Assembly: GCA_963788145.1 (NCBI GenBank)
Contig: CAWBFQ010000007.1
Span: 806,001-870,000, forward strand
Direction of reading: 5' to 3'
Origin: UTCFX2 sp963788145
Lineage (GTDB): Bacteria; Chloroflexota; Anaerolineae; Anaerolineales; UBA4823
DNA length: 64,000 bases
Under the pieces are notes generated by a model that saw only the letters and a list, made by a program, of their open reading frames with translations, made no database searches and was not told the origin of the DNA. Numbering within the stretch: the stretch's first letter is position 1; every line of letters starts with the position of its first letter. Below, in pieces: positions 8,998 through 18,261 of the stretch. The position numbers and the translations under genes were made by a program.

Positions 8998-10549
8998 TGA
9001 TGAAAGAAGTCGATGCAGCGCTGAGCGCCGGCCATCGGCATCAAGCTGGATCCGTAACCCGCCCGCGAATCGTGATTGCTGCCCCCCAGGGCCGCAGCGG
9101 AAAAACTACAGTATCCCTGGGTATCTGTGCTGCACTGGCGGAGCGAGGATTACGGGTCCAGGCTTTTAGAAAGGGCCGGATTATATTGACCCATCCTGGT
9201 TAAGCGCTGCCAGCAGGCATGCCTGCCGCAGCCTGGATTCATTCTTTCTGCCGGAGCCGGCAGCCTTATTGGGGGCTTTCATCAAGGGCAGCAATCAGGC
9301 TGAATTCAGCCTGATCGAAGGGAACCACGGGTTGTATGATTCGCTTGAGTTGGACGGGAAGGGAAGCAGCGCGGCAGTAGCGCGCACCCTGCAAGCGCCT
9401 ATTATCCTGGTGCTGAACGCAGCCCGCATCTCCCGCAGCGCAGCCGCGCTGGTGCACGGTTACCAGACTTTTGAGCCTGATACGCAAATCGCAGCGGTGA
9501 TTCTAAACAACGTGGCGCAGGGGCGGCATGAAAGCAAACTGCGCCAGGCGATCGAGCATTATTGCCAAATCCCAGTGGTTGGGGCATTGCCACGCGATGA
9601 ACGTCTCAGCATTCCCGACCGCCACCTGGGATTAACACCGCATGGAGAGGCGGATCATCTCCCCGCAGCAATCGGTTACTGCCAGAAAGCAGTCGAACAA
9701 TATGTTGACCTGGCAGCTTTGCTGGAGATTGCCCAACAGGCGCCGCCAATTGCGGTTGAAACCGGGTTCAGCGCTTCTTTGCAGCCGAACCCCGAGGCAT
9801 CCCCCAGAGTTTGCCTGGGCGTGGTGCGAGACCGTGCATTCAGCTTTTATTATCCCGAAAACCTGGAAGCTCTGCAGGAAGCCGGGGCTGAACTGGTTTT
9901 TATCAATGCTTTAGAAAACCCGCGCTTGCCAGCTGTGGATGGGCTATTGATCGGGGGAGGTTTTCCGGAATTGTTCTTAAGCGAACTGGAAACAAACTCC
10001 ACCCTACGAGGTGAGATCCGAGAAGCAGTGGAAGATAGTCTGCCGGTTTACGCCGAATGCGGCGGTTTGATGTATCTCTCTGAAAGCATCCGGCCGATGG
10101 TTGATCCAACCAGTAAAAAAGGTGTTGGCGAAAGCCGGGCAATGGAAATGGTAGGGGTGTTTCCGTTCGAGGTGGAGATGATCAATTGCCCACAGGGACA
10201 TGGATATGTGCTGGCCGAATCAACTGGCGAAAACCCATTCTTCGAGTCAGGAGTTATCCTACGCGGGCATGAATTTCACCACTCGCGCCTGATTGGATCC
10301 ATTGCCGGGCGAAACGAGGATCATCCGAAGACGAGCAAGGCAAGGTTGCAGAACTGGCCCACAGCCCTACATCTCAAACGAGGAAATGGACTGGGTGATC
10401 AGCGGGATGGGCTGGTTTACAAGAATACCCTGGCTTGTTACACCCACCTGCATGCCGGCGGAACGCCGGATTGGGCTGCTGCACTGGTTGCAAAAGCGGC
10501 TTCATTCGCTGGATTGGGTGGTACTCTCACCAACGAGGCCAAACGATGA
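8997..10549 (+). CDS. CbiA/CobB-family a,c-diamide synthase (possible DsrN-like siroheme amidase), one frameshift
   Basis: Two reading frames together encode a 517-residue glutamine-dependent amidase of the CobB/CbiA family. The first piece has the ATP loop PQGRSGKTTVSLG (about residues 28-40). The second has the amidotransferase motif YAECGGLMYLSE with the nucleophilic Cys, and the terminal THLHAGGTP with its His. The frame breaks near 9175-9178, where GGGCCGG probably should read GGGCCCGG. One added C restores KGPDYIDPSW and the family length. The stop overlaps the hemA start (ATGA). Known members amidate cobyrinate, hydrogenobyrinate, Ni-sirohydrochlorin or, as DsrN, siroheme. The hemA and siroheme neighbours favour siroheme, but this is inference. 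Confidence 0.8.
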
Positions 10550-11931
10550 GATCAGTGGAAAGCAACGGCGAAACAAGTTTCGCTCTGGATAGCGTCCAAC
10601 TGGTGGGGGTGAACCATCGGGTGGCTCCAGTTGAGGTGCGTGAAAAACTGGCTTTCCGACCAGAACGGCTGATCGCCGCGCTCGAAGAATTGCGCTTGCG
10701 TGAGATGGATCGCGAAGGCGGAGGGGAAACAACATCTTCTTTCGTTTTGCTCTCGACTTGCAATCGGACCGAGGTCTACACTTGTTCGCCAGATCCAGAA
10801 CAAACGAAAGCCAGAGTCCTGGCATACCTGGCAGAACACGCCCACCTATCCCCCAAGACGTTGGAGCAATTCTGCTATGTGGATTGCGGTGAGCCAGCCA
10901 TACTTCATCTGCTTCAGGTAGCAGCCGGCCTGGATTCGCTGATCATTGGTGAGAACGAAATCCTTGGACAGGTCGGCGAGGCTTATGAAGCGGCATTGAA
11001 AGCTGGGTCAGCGGGGTCGCATCTTTCGGCAATGTTCCGAACAGCTTTACAAGCCGGAAAACGAGTGCGGAACGAGACAGAGATCGGCCGAATGGGGCTT
11101 TCGGTGGCCAGCGTGGTCGTCCGATTGGCGCAGGAAACCTTTGGCGGTTTAGAAAACCGAACCGCGCTCTTGATTGGAGCAGGTAAGATCAGTGCTCTGA
11201 CAGCGCGCCTTTTGTGTAGCTCCGGGCTGCGATGCATCCTGGTGGCTAATCGCACCTTCGAACGCGCCCAAAAGCTGGCGGCTTCGCTCAGCGGGCATGG
11301 AGCGACTCAAAACAGTGCGGTCCATTTCGAGAAAATGCCAGAATGCTTGATTGAGGCGGATATTGTGATCAGCTCGACCGGCGCGCCGCATATCGTGCTG
11401 CACCCCGAGATGATCCAAAAAGCGATGGCTGCTCGACCGGACCGCCCGTTATTGGTGATCGACCTGGCTGTACCGCGCGATGCCGATCCAAGCATCACTG
11501 AAATCGAGGGGGTGCGTCTGGTGGATATCGATGACCTGCGGGTTGACCTGGCTGATTGTATTTCGACCGATAGGATGTCGACTGGGCAAGAGATCGTCGA
11601 ACCTTATATTCAACTGGTTTGCCAACAGGCGGAGAATATTATTCAGGATGAGCTTCAGTGTTTCAAGGTTTGGGTGGATGAGCGGCGCAACGCTGCTTTA
11701 ATCTGCGCTCTACAAAACCGGGCCAGCGCGATCGTGGGGGCTCAGGTGAAGAAGACAATCCGCAAGATGGGTGAACTTTCGCCCGAACAGCAGGATGCAG
11801 TAGCCGCGATGGGAAAAGCGATCGCCAGCCAACTGCTGCACGAGCCCATTATCTGTCTGAAAAGGGCACATGAACAAGAGATTGAAAGCGAAATTGAAAC
11901 CCTTGTGCCCAGATTATTTGGACTGTATTAG
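10546..11931 (+). CDS. hemA: Glutamyl-tRNA reductase
   Basis: A 461-residue GluTR, the NADPH-dependent first enzyme of C5 tetrapyrrole synthesis, making glutamate-1-semialdehyde from glutamyl-tRNA. Clear motifs are VGVNHRVAPVEVREKLAF, LSTCNRTEVY with the catalytic Cys, SLIIGENEILGQV, the long GKRVRNETEIG helix region, and the NADP fold LLIGAGKISALTA. The start at 10546 is preferred because it overlaps the stop of the CbiA-like gene; the frame is open to 10435. Its product goes to HemL, encoded near 21 kb. Intact and well conserved. Confidence 0.96.
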   Translation: MRSVESNGETSFALDSVQLVGVNHRVAPVEVREKLAFRPERLIAALEELRLREMDREGGGETTSSFVLLSTCNRTEVYTCSPDPEQTKARVLAYLAEHAHLSPKTLEQFCYVDCGEPAILHLLQVAAGLDSLIIGENEILGQVGEAYEAALKAGSAGSHLSAMFRTALQAGKRVRNETEIGRMGLSVASVVVRLAQETFGGLENRTALLIGAGKISALTARLLCSSGLRCILVANRTFERAQKLAASLSGHGATQNSAVHFEKMPECLIEADIVISSTGAPHIVLHPEMIQKAMAARPDRPLLVIDLAVPRDADPSITEIEGVRLVDIDDLRVDLADCISTDRMSTGQEIVEPYIQLVCQQAENIIQDELQCFKVWVDERRNAALICALQNRASAIVGAQVKKTIRKMGELSPEQQDAVAAMGKAIASQLLHEPIICLKRAHEQEIESEIETLVPRLFGLY

Positions 11932-12209
11932 AAGCGGGTAATTGAAGAGCACGCATCCGGTAATATCCAGGATTGTGTTCGACTTCGGCCAGACCGAGTG
12001 CTTCTATTAAGGGTGGAATATACATTGCGAATCTTCATCAATTATTATTATGAATTCCATAACGATATTATTCTCATATAACTTTTATCCAATTCCAATA
12101 AGCTACTTGTTTATTTTGGATAAACTTAGTGATAGATAGAGCATTTAGACCGGATTAAACTCAGCTATGAGATGTACTTGAGCGCAAAGGAATTGAATTC
12201 TGGAGCAAG
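11932..12209 (+). other. Intergenic region, AT-rich, no gene seen
   Basis: This 278-base gap lies between hemA and the SRPBCC gene, which run in the same direction. It is markedly AT-rich (for example around 12035-12135) compared with its neighbours. I see no RNA gene, no clear terminator and no protein-like frame. It probably contains the promoter of the downstream gene, but I cannot pick a convincing -35/-10 pair. Confidence 0.5.
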
Positions 12210-12812
12210 ATGGGATTGCAAACAGTTCGAGTAACACATTGGGTTGATATCCATGCCCCGCGAGCGGAAGTATTCGACCTGGTGGTGGACCTGGAGCGGC
12301 GAATGCAACTCAGCCCGCTATGGGGAATCGCCAAAGCCCAAAACCCCTCCCACGATTACCCGTGCGAGGGTAGCAGCTATGAAGTTGAGATACCAGAAAA
12401 TGAAGGATTTTGTTTTAAGACGATCATAACCGCTTTTCTCCCGCTAAAGAAACTGGCTTACAAGTCTTTATTCAAAAACAACGCTCGGGTGACCTGGCAC
12501 TTTCAGGACATTCCACAAGGAACGCGCCTGATCTATACCGAAGAATTTCTGGCGGAGGAATCCAGCAGCAAGGCTTTGCGCGAATCGGTTTTTAAGATCG
12601 TGAACGACTGGCTAACCAATCTGCGACGATATGCTGAGTTGCGCGAAGGATGGAAAAAACGGTTGGTAAAGCGGCTGGTAGATCGCTTTTATTTGAAATT
12701 ACAGCCAGATCAGCGGAGGACGGTCACCACAATCCTGTATTTTCAGGCAATTGGAACAATTACATTCGTGATGGCCGCCCTGGCCGCTGGACTGGCAAGT
12801 CTTTTTTTGTAG
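12210..12812 (+). CDS. SRPBCC/START-like domain protein with C-terminal membrane helix
   Basis: A 200-residue protein. Residues about 5-145 look like a polyketide-cyclase/START-like (SRPBCC) ligand-binding fold, with the typical opening THWVDIHAPRAEVFDLVVDLERR and the pattern LIYTEEF. A basic linker (about 145-170) leads to a C-terminal hydrophobic helix (about 176-200), so the domain would be tethered to the inner membrane facing the cytoplasm. The ligand is unknown. It stands alone on the + strand, converging on the FGE-like gene. Confidence 0.7.
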   Translation: MGLQTVRVTHWVDIHAPRAEVFDLVVDLERRMQLSPLWGIAKAQNPSHDYPCEGSSYEVEIPENEGFCFKTIITAFLPLKKLAYKSLFKNNARVTWHFQDIPQGTRLIYTEEFLAEESSSKALRESVFKIVNDWLTNLRRYAELREGWKKRLVKRLVDRFYLKLQPDQRRTVTTILYFQAIGTITFVMAALAAGLASLFL

Positions 12813-12840
12813 CTTGTCCTATTAAAAAGTCCTTGAAGTT

Positions 12841-13638
12841 TTATTTTTCGTAGCAGCAGCGGAAACCGGTGTCATCACTTCGGTGCATGGGAGCTGCCCA
12901 GCCGCGGTAGGCGCAGCGGCTTTTGAAACGGCCTTCCTGCCAGGAGCCGCCGCGAATGACGGTCTTGCCAGAACCAGCCTCCATAGATGAGACGACCATG
13001 GTGGCGCCGGTTTCAGAAAAACGGGGGAATAAGGCGGGCGAGTTGAGATTATTTACCAGCTCTTCACGACCATCACTCGGATCATATGGATAAGTCCCGT
13101 ACAACGAAGAAGTCCACTGTTGAACATTGCCAGCCATCTCGGCAACACCATAGGGACTGTCGCCGGCAGGCGAGAATTGGCCTACAGGTGAGGTGATTCC
13201 GAGTTTGGATTTAGCAGTATTGGCGCGTCCGTCTTCCCATTGATTGCCCCAGGGGAAGAGCCGGCCATCCGTGCCACGGGCAGCTTTCTCCCATTCCGGC
13301 TCGCTTGGCAAGCGTATCGCTAATCCGGTCAGATCACGCGCCCAGCGGCAGAATGCAACTGCATCTAAGAATGAGACGCCAACCACCGGGTGATCTGCCT
13401 TTTCAGCCGGGAAGATTCCCTCGCCCCAAACCAATGGTGGACGATGACCGGTGGCTTGCATAAACTGATAGTACTGTGCATTTGTGACCGGATAGCGCAT
13501 TATATAGAAATCGGTCACACTCAGTTCGTGCTGAGGCATTTCGTCATCGGTTGCTCCTTTATCAGAAGCATGGCTGCTGCCAATGATAAATTCCCCCTCA
13601 GGAATCAGGACAAATTGAAGATCTGGTTTTTCTAACAT
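12841..13638 (-). CDS. FGE/SUMF1-family protein
   Basis: A 265-residue protein of the formylglycine-generating-enzyme (SUMF1) family. Landmarks are FVLIPEGEFIIGS at the start, YPVTNAQYYQFMQATGH, HPVVGVSFLDAVAFCRWA, RLPSEPEWEKAARG, AEMAGNVQQWTSS and the terminal RGGSWQEG, RCAYR and GFRCC. The family includes true formylglycine generators, ergothioneine and nitrite-reductase-linked members and many of unknown role. It starts 38 bases after the response regulator stop on the same strand, so it is probably the last gene of that operon. The only sulfatase-fold gene here has Thr at the nucleophile position, so it is not an obvious substrate. Confidence 0.85.
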   Translation of the reverse strand: MLEKPDLQFVLIPEGEFIIGSSHASDKGATDDEMPQHELSVTDFYIMRYPVTNAQYYQFMQATGHRPPLVWGEGIFPAEKADHPVVGVSFLDAVAFCRWARDLTGLAIRLPSEPEWEKAARGTDGRLFPWGNQWEDGRANTAKSKLGITSPVGQFSPAGDSPYGVAEMAGNVQQWTSSLYGTYPYDPSDGREELVNNLNSPALFPRFSETGATMVVSSMEAGSGKTVIRGGSWQEGRFKSRCAYRGWAAPMHRSDDTGFRCCYEK

Positions 13639-13675
13639 ATATCGCTCCTTATTTTATCTCTACTGGAATTTCAGA

Positions 13676-14314
13676 TTATTCCAATAGATGGTGTTGATCA
13701 ACATAGCGGAGAAGCTCAATGCTGTTGCGAACGTTCAGCTTCATCATCAGGCTGCTGCGGTGAACCGAAACGGTTTTGGGACTGATCCCAAGGGATAGGG
13801 CAATTTCTTTATTGCTTTTTCCATGTACCAACTGTTCTAGAACTTCTTTCTCGCGCTGGGTGAGATGCGGTATGGCAGGGTTTTCATCGGATGGTGAGGA
13901 GAAATCCTGCAAAACCTGGCGGGCAATGCTGGCCTCAAGGTAGGCGCCACCGTCAAATACTTCGCGAATTGCATGAATTACTTCACGACCACCTGAACGT
14001 TTCAGGATATAGCCAGAGGCCCCTGCCTGGAGCAAGGGCGCAATGTATTCACGATTGTCATGCTGGGTGAGAATGAGGATGTTGATCTGAGGGTATTGAG
14101 CTTTGATCAAGCGAGTGGCTTCGAGACCATTCATCTCGGGCATGGCGACATCCATCAAGACAATATCCGGGTGGTGCTGGCGCACTTTTTCAAGAGCTTC
14201 ACGCCCGTTGGATGCTTCCGCCACTACATTAATGTCCACCTGGCGGTCCAAGAGAGAACGAATGCCATCCCTCAAAATGGCATGGTCATCCACGATCAGG
14301 ACACGAATTCTCAG
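13676..14314 (-). CDS. NarL/FixJ-type response regulator
   Basis: A receiver domain plus LuxR-type helix-turn-helix. The phospho-acceptor region reads VDDHAILRDG and DIVLMDVAMPEMNG (Asp about residue 60), and the DNA-binding end reads LTQREKEVLEQLVHGKSNKEIALSLGISPKTVSVHRS when taken across the motif. GTG 14293 would remove the first beta strand. A CTG start at 14314 restores the RIRVLIVDDH opening and overlaps the kinase stop, so I give 14314, with the start uncertain. It is the cognate partner of the kinase just upstream. Confidence 0.85.
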   Translation of the reverse strand: MRIRVLIVDDHAILRDGIRSLLDRQVDINVVAEASNGREALEKVRQHHPDIVLMDVAMPEMNGLEATRLIKAQYPQINILILTQHDNREYIAPLLQAGASGYILKRSGGREVIHAIREVFDGGAYLEASIARQVLQDFSSPSDENPAIPHLTQREKEVLEQLVHGKSNKEIALSLGISPKTVSVHRSSLMMKLNVRNSIELLRYVDQHHLLE

Positions 14315-17158
14315 GCATAAGTCATACTCCCGATTTGCACAGGGATGCTAATAACCAGGCGAGTTCCGCTTCCGGGCGTAGAATGGACCGTCAAATCGCC
14401 TCCCAATAATTCAAGGCGCTCCTGCATCCCCAGCAAGCCCATCCCGCGCAGCGAGTTCTGGCTCCAATCCTAATTCAAAAAACTCAAAACCGACTCCATC
14501 ATCTTCGATTTCTATCATGACGTCCGGAGAAATGGCGGAAAGCTTGATCCAGGCATTGCGTGCAGCGGCGTGGCGGGCGATGTTCAGAATCGCTTCCTGT
14601 GCAATTCGGAAGAGGGCAGTTTCTACTTCCGCTGATAGACGATCCTGAAGAGAGTCGGCTTGAACGTTGACACGCACACCCTTGGGCTCCAGGCGTGATT
14701 CTGCAAACCAGCGGATCGCCGGAACCAATCCAAGGTGATCTAACATGGATGGACGCAGATCGAATATGAGCTTATGAACCCCGTCTAATGTGCGTTGAAC
14801 CAGATCGTTCATCCCTTCCAGATGGGCGCGGATTTCCTGATTTTCTTCCAACTCCAAGCTTTCTTCAACAGCGTATAAAAGGGCAGCCAACGATTGGCTG
14901 GTATCGTCATGTAACTCGCGTGCAATCCGCTTACGCTCATCTTCCTGGGCATTGATTGCTTTCATGAAGAGTTCGCCGCGCATTCGTTCTTTCATCTGCA
15001 CTTCAGAATAAAGACGGGCATTCTCTATGGCGACAGCGATCTGTGAACCGATGGCTGAGAGCAATTTCTGCTCATCTTCGCTAAAATTACGGGCGCGGTG
15101 GGTGCCGATACACATACTTCCCAGGACACTGCCTTTGGAGGTTAAAGGGACATGCACCAGCGTGTTCAGGTTTTCATTTCGCAGAGATCGGGAGCGCCAG
15201 TAATGGTACCTGCTCAGGTCGGGTACGATGACAATCTGACCATGATCCAAAACACCGCCGCAGGAGCCATCCAGCATGCCCATCTCGGAAGCATATTTCG
15301 CCGCTTCTTCTGATAAACCGCGGTAAGCCATTAACTTGAGTACACCTTGTAAATCTTCCTGCAGGAAGATTGCTCCCACATCAACCTCGGTGAGCTTCAG
15401 GACCGAATCCAATGAATGGCTGAGGATGTCTCCCAGATTCAGCGATTGATTGACGGTTGTGGCGACGGTGTTCAAAATAGAAAGCTGCTGATTGCGTCGC
15501 ACCAGTGATTCGGCCAGTTCTCTTCCTTCGGTCACATCGCGGGTTAATTCGACAATTCGATTGATCTGACCATTGACATCTCGCAACGGAGAGGCGCTTA
15601 TTTCTTTGTATATTTTCTTGTCTAATATTTGGCAGTCTTGCTCATGCGTAACTCGAACCGAGTTTCCGGTTTTCACAACCAGGGGCAGCGGGCAATCGCA
15701 GTCCGGGTTTTCGCAGGGTATGCCGCGATGACAGACCTGAATGCACGGCTGACCGACTAATTCGCCAAGAGAATTATGTTGATCCAGGACAGATTGATTT
15801 GCGAGCTGGATGGTGTTATCTTCCACATTTATAACAATCAGCTCATCACTTAATGCGTCGATAATGGCGCGCAGATCATCTCGGGTGGCCTGGGCTTCGA
15901 GTTGGGCGTTCAGGGCAACCTGGGTGCGCTCACGAACGCGCTGATCCAGCTCGAAGTTCAGGGCGTTGACCTCATCCATTGAGCGTTTGAGCTGTTCACG
16001 CATGGCCGAAAAGCTCTGCGCCAGATCGCCGATCTCATCATTCCGGCGAGCGCGTCCGTAGATCCAGCTTTGGGAGGGGATTTCCAGGGGGGTGCTCAGG
16101 TCACCTTTGGCGATCCGCTCGGAGGCTTCTTTCAGCATCTGCACTGGCCGGATCACGCTGCTGGTCGTTACCCAAACCAGGAATAAGGCGCCGATCACCG
16201 TGACCGCGCCCAAGAATAAGGTCTGAACCAGCAAGAGGTTTACCGGCGTCATTAGCTCGCTGGCTTTTTGGCGAACCACCACACCCCAAGGCGCCTGTGT
16301 GAGCGGGGCAAATGCGATCACTTCGTCGCTGGATTCGTTTGCTTCACCTTCCGCACAACCGAGGCAAGTTTCAACATTTGGTTTGCCTTCATTAAAAAAG
16401 CGGCTCCATTCCTGATCCGATGTATTTCCCGTACCCACCCTGGTTGGATGCGAACTGATCCAGACCTGCCCATTGGAATCGATTACATCTAAGGTGCCTG
16501 TTTCGCCCAGATCGATGGCATTGCGGATGGCGGAAAAATCCGAACCCTCCAGATCCAGCAGGACCACCAGGTATGAATACGATTTCGCCAATGGACTCTT
16601 ACTTGAAATAATGATCGTTGAAGCCGCTGGATCACCGGGAAACGTCACCAGTCGAGGTTTGCTGATGTCTCCGAAGGTGATCAATGCATCTCGCAAAGTG
16701 TCCAACTTGACTTGTTGGCTGGTCGCAGATCCACTTGAGGCAATCAAGTTGGCTGAGGAATTGAGCAACCAAATACCTGCGATGGACGTCGAGATCTGAC
16801 GATAGGCATTGTCAAGCGCCTGCTGGCGTAGAGCAGGATCCGCGGCAGGATCTTGAATCACAATGCGCTCGCTTAATATGGTCAGCACGCTCTGGATTTG
16901 GCGCAGGGCTGAATCGAGGTTGGCGGCGCTCAGGCGAGCCAGCATCATGCGCTCACTTAAGATTTGGTCAGTGGTTTGGCGAGAAGCGCTCACTCCCAGC
17001 AGAAGGAAAATAGAGATCAAACCAATCAGGCCAACCTCCACCATGATGCCCATCTTGGCGCGTAAACCGACGTTTGTCCAGCGCTGTTCCAAGACTCGTT
17101 TGATAAGATTTTGGAAGCGTTCTTTCCAACCTACCCAGCTTGAATTCGGACCTCTCAT
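14311..17158 (-). CDS. Membrane sensor histidine kinase, dCache-HAMP-PAS-GAF-HisKA_3 (NarX-like), one frameshift
   Basis: A kinase of about 948 residues after correction. Order: membrane helix about 40-58, extracytoplasmic sensor about 60-295, second helix about 297-322, HAMP, coiled coil, PAS about 430-540, GAF about 560-705, HisKA_3 with RIARELHDDTSQS near 740, and HATPase. The PAS has an unusual cluster of seven Cys (CIQVCHRGIPCENPDCDC). The frame as given ends at 14411, but an extra base near 14460-14461 explains this. Removing it gives LRGMGLLGMQERLELLGG, the missing ATP-binding end, and a stop that overlaps the response regulator start. The start overlaps the epimerase stop (ATGA). Confidence 0.85.
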
Positions 17159-18261
17159 CGCTTGCCTCCCAGCGAAGATGTGTACGGTTCGGCATTATTA
17201 GCAGGCGGCCAGACACAATAGCGGGTCCGCCCACAATACTTGCAAACACCGTCCACCTCCAGTTCCTCGTAAACACCTTCAAATTCGCCCATCATCTCGT
17301 ACCATTCAAACGTACGCCCAATCGTGATGCGCAGGGGAGTATTTGGCATCTTAAAATAATTGCGTGCTTTCGATCCATCATAGTAAAACATCTGCGACTC
17401 GAGCCGGAGTCGGTTGCCAGTGAGCGGAACCGGCCCGCTTGTCTGTGGCTGAAGCATATCTGTCAACCCGGCAATCAACGAAACCTGCCAACGAGGCATT
17501 ACCCTGAGCTTCATCCCGCATCCAACGACATTGGCAATCGTCTGGTAGAGCTGAAGATGGGTGATATTACTGCCAGCTAGAATATAGCGCTCCCCAACCC
17601 GGCCTTTATCGGCTGCCTCGATCGCGCCTTGGGCGGCGTCGCAGATCGGGATCACATTAATCCCACCCGGCGGAATGAGGGGAGGAACACAGTGTTTTCC
17701 CACTTCAACGACCATGCCGCTGGAAACTTTGCGGACATCACGCGGCCCAATCACTGTGGTTGGGTTGACGATGACCGCAGGCAGACCCAGCCGGACAAAT
17801 TCCTGAACGATCTCTTCCGCTAGAAATTTACTATGGCCATAAACAAAGCGCTCTGGCTTGACATTGAATTGAAAGGTTTCATCGACCATCTCATTCGGAT
17901 GGATGCCCAGAGCTGCTGTCGAGCTGATATGTACAATGCGACCGATGTGGGCATCCAGAGCAGCCTGCATCACATTTCGGACGCCTTCAACATTGACCTG
18001 GAACATGCGCTCAACGCCCTGATTCCAATGGTCCACTACCCCGGCAGCGTGGAAAACTACATCGATACCTTGCATCGCTGAAGGCAAAGTCTGTGGGGCA
18101 AGCACATCTCCACTGACAAAATCAAACGGACCTCCCTCCAGCAATTCCAGGGAGGATCCTTCCCTGGCGAGGATGGAGACTTTCCAACCGCGTTCCACCA
18201 GCCGCAAGGCGATATTCGAACCAATAAAACCAGTTCCACCTGTTACGAGCGCGCGCGCCAT
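17155..18261 (-). CDS. NAD(P)-dependent sugar epimerase/3-beta-HSD-type dehydrogenase with C-terminal Cys motif
   Basis: A 368-residue extended short-chain dehydrogenase. The Rossmann loop is VTGGTGFIGSNIA (about residues 6-18) and the active site is Ser, then YGHSK (about residue 140). The C-terminal tail after residue 330 adds a Cys motif, CKYCGRTRYC, that ordinary members lack and that could bind a metal. It overlaps the CobA-HemD stop by 19 bases at one end and the kinase start by 4 at the other, so it is embedded in the operon. A role in tetrapyrrole or hopanoid/sterol-like metabolism is possible but not shown. Confidence 0.8.
   Translation of the reverse strand: MARALVTGGTGFIGSNIALRLVERGWKVSILAREGSSLELLEGGPFDFVSGDVLAPQTLPSAMQGIDVVFHAAGVVDHWNQGVERMFQVNVEGVRNVMQAALDAHIGRIVHISSTAALGIHPNEMVDETFQFNVKPERFVYGHSKFLAEEIVQEFVRLGLPAVIVNPTTVIGPRDVRKVSSGMVVEVGKHCVPPLIPPGGINVIPICDAAQGAIEAADKGRVGERYILAGSNITHLQLYQTIANVVGCGMKLRVMPRWQVSLIAGLTDMLQPQTSGPVPLTGNRLRLESQMFYYDGSKARNYFKMPNTPLRITIGRTFEWYEMMGEFEGVYEELEVDGVCKYCGRTRYCVWPPANNAEPYTSSLGGKR

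Noticed and set aside
12841..13638. FGE-like protein as activator of the local sulfatase-fold enzyme
   Set aside because: That enzyme has Thr at the site to be converted, and it lies 37 kb away.
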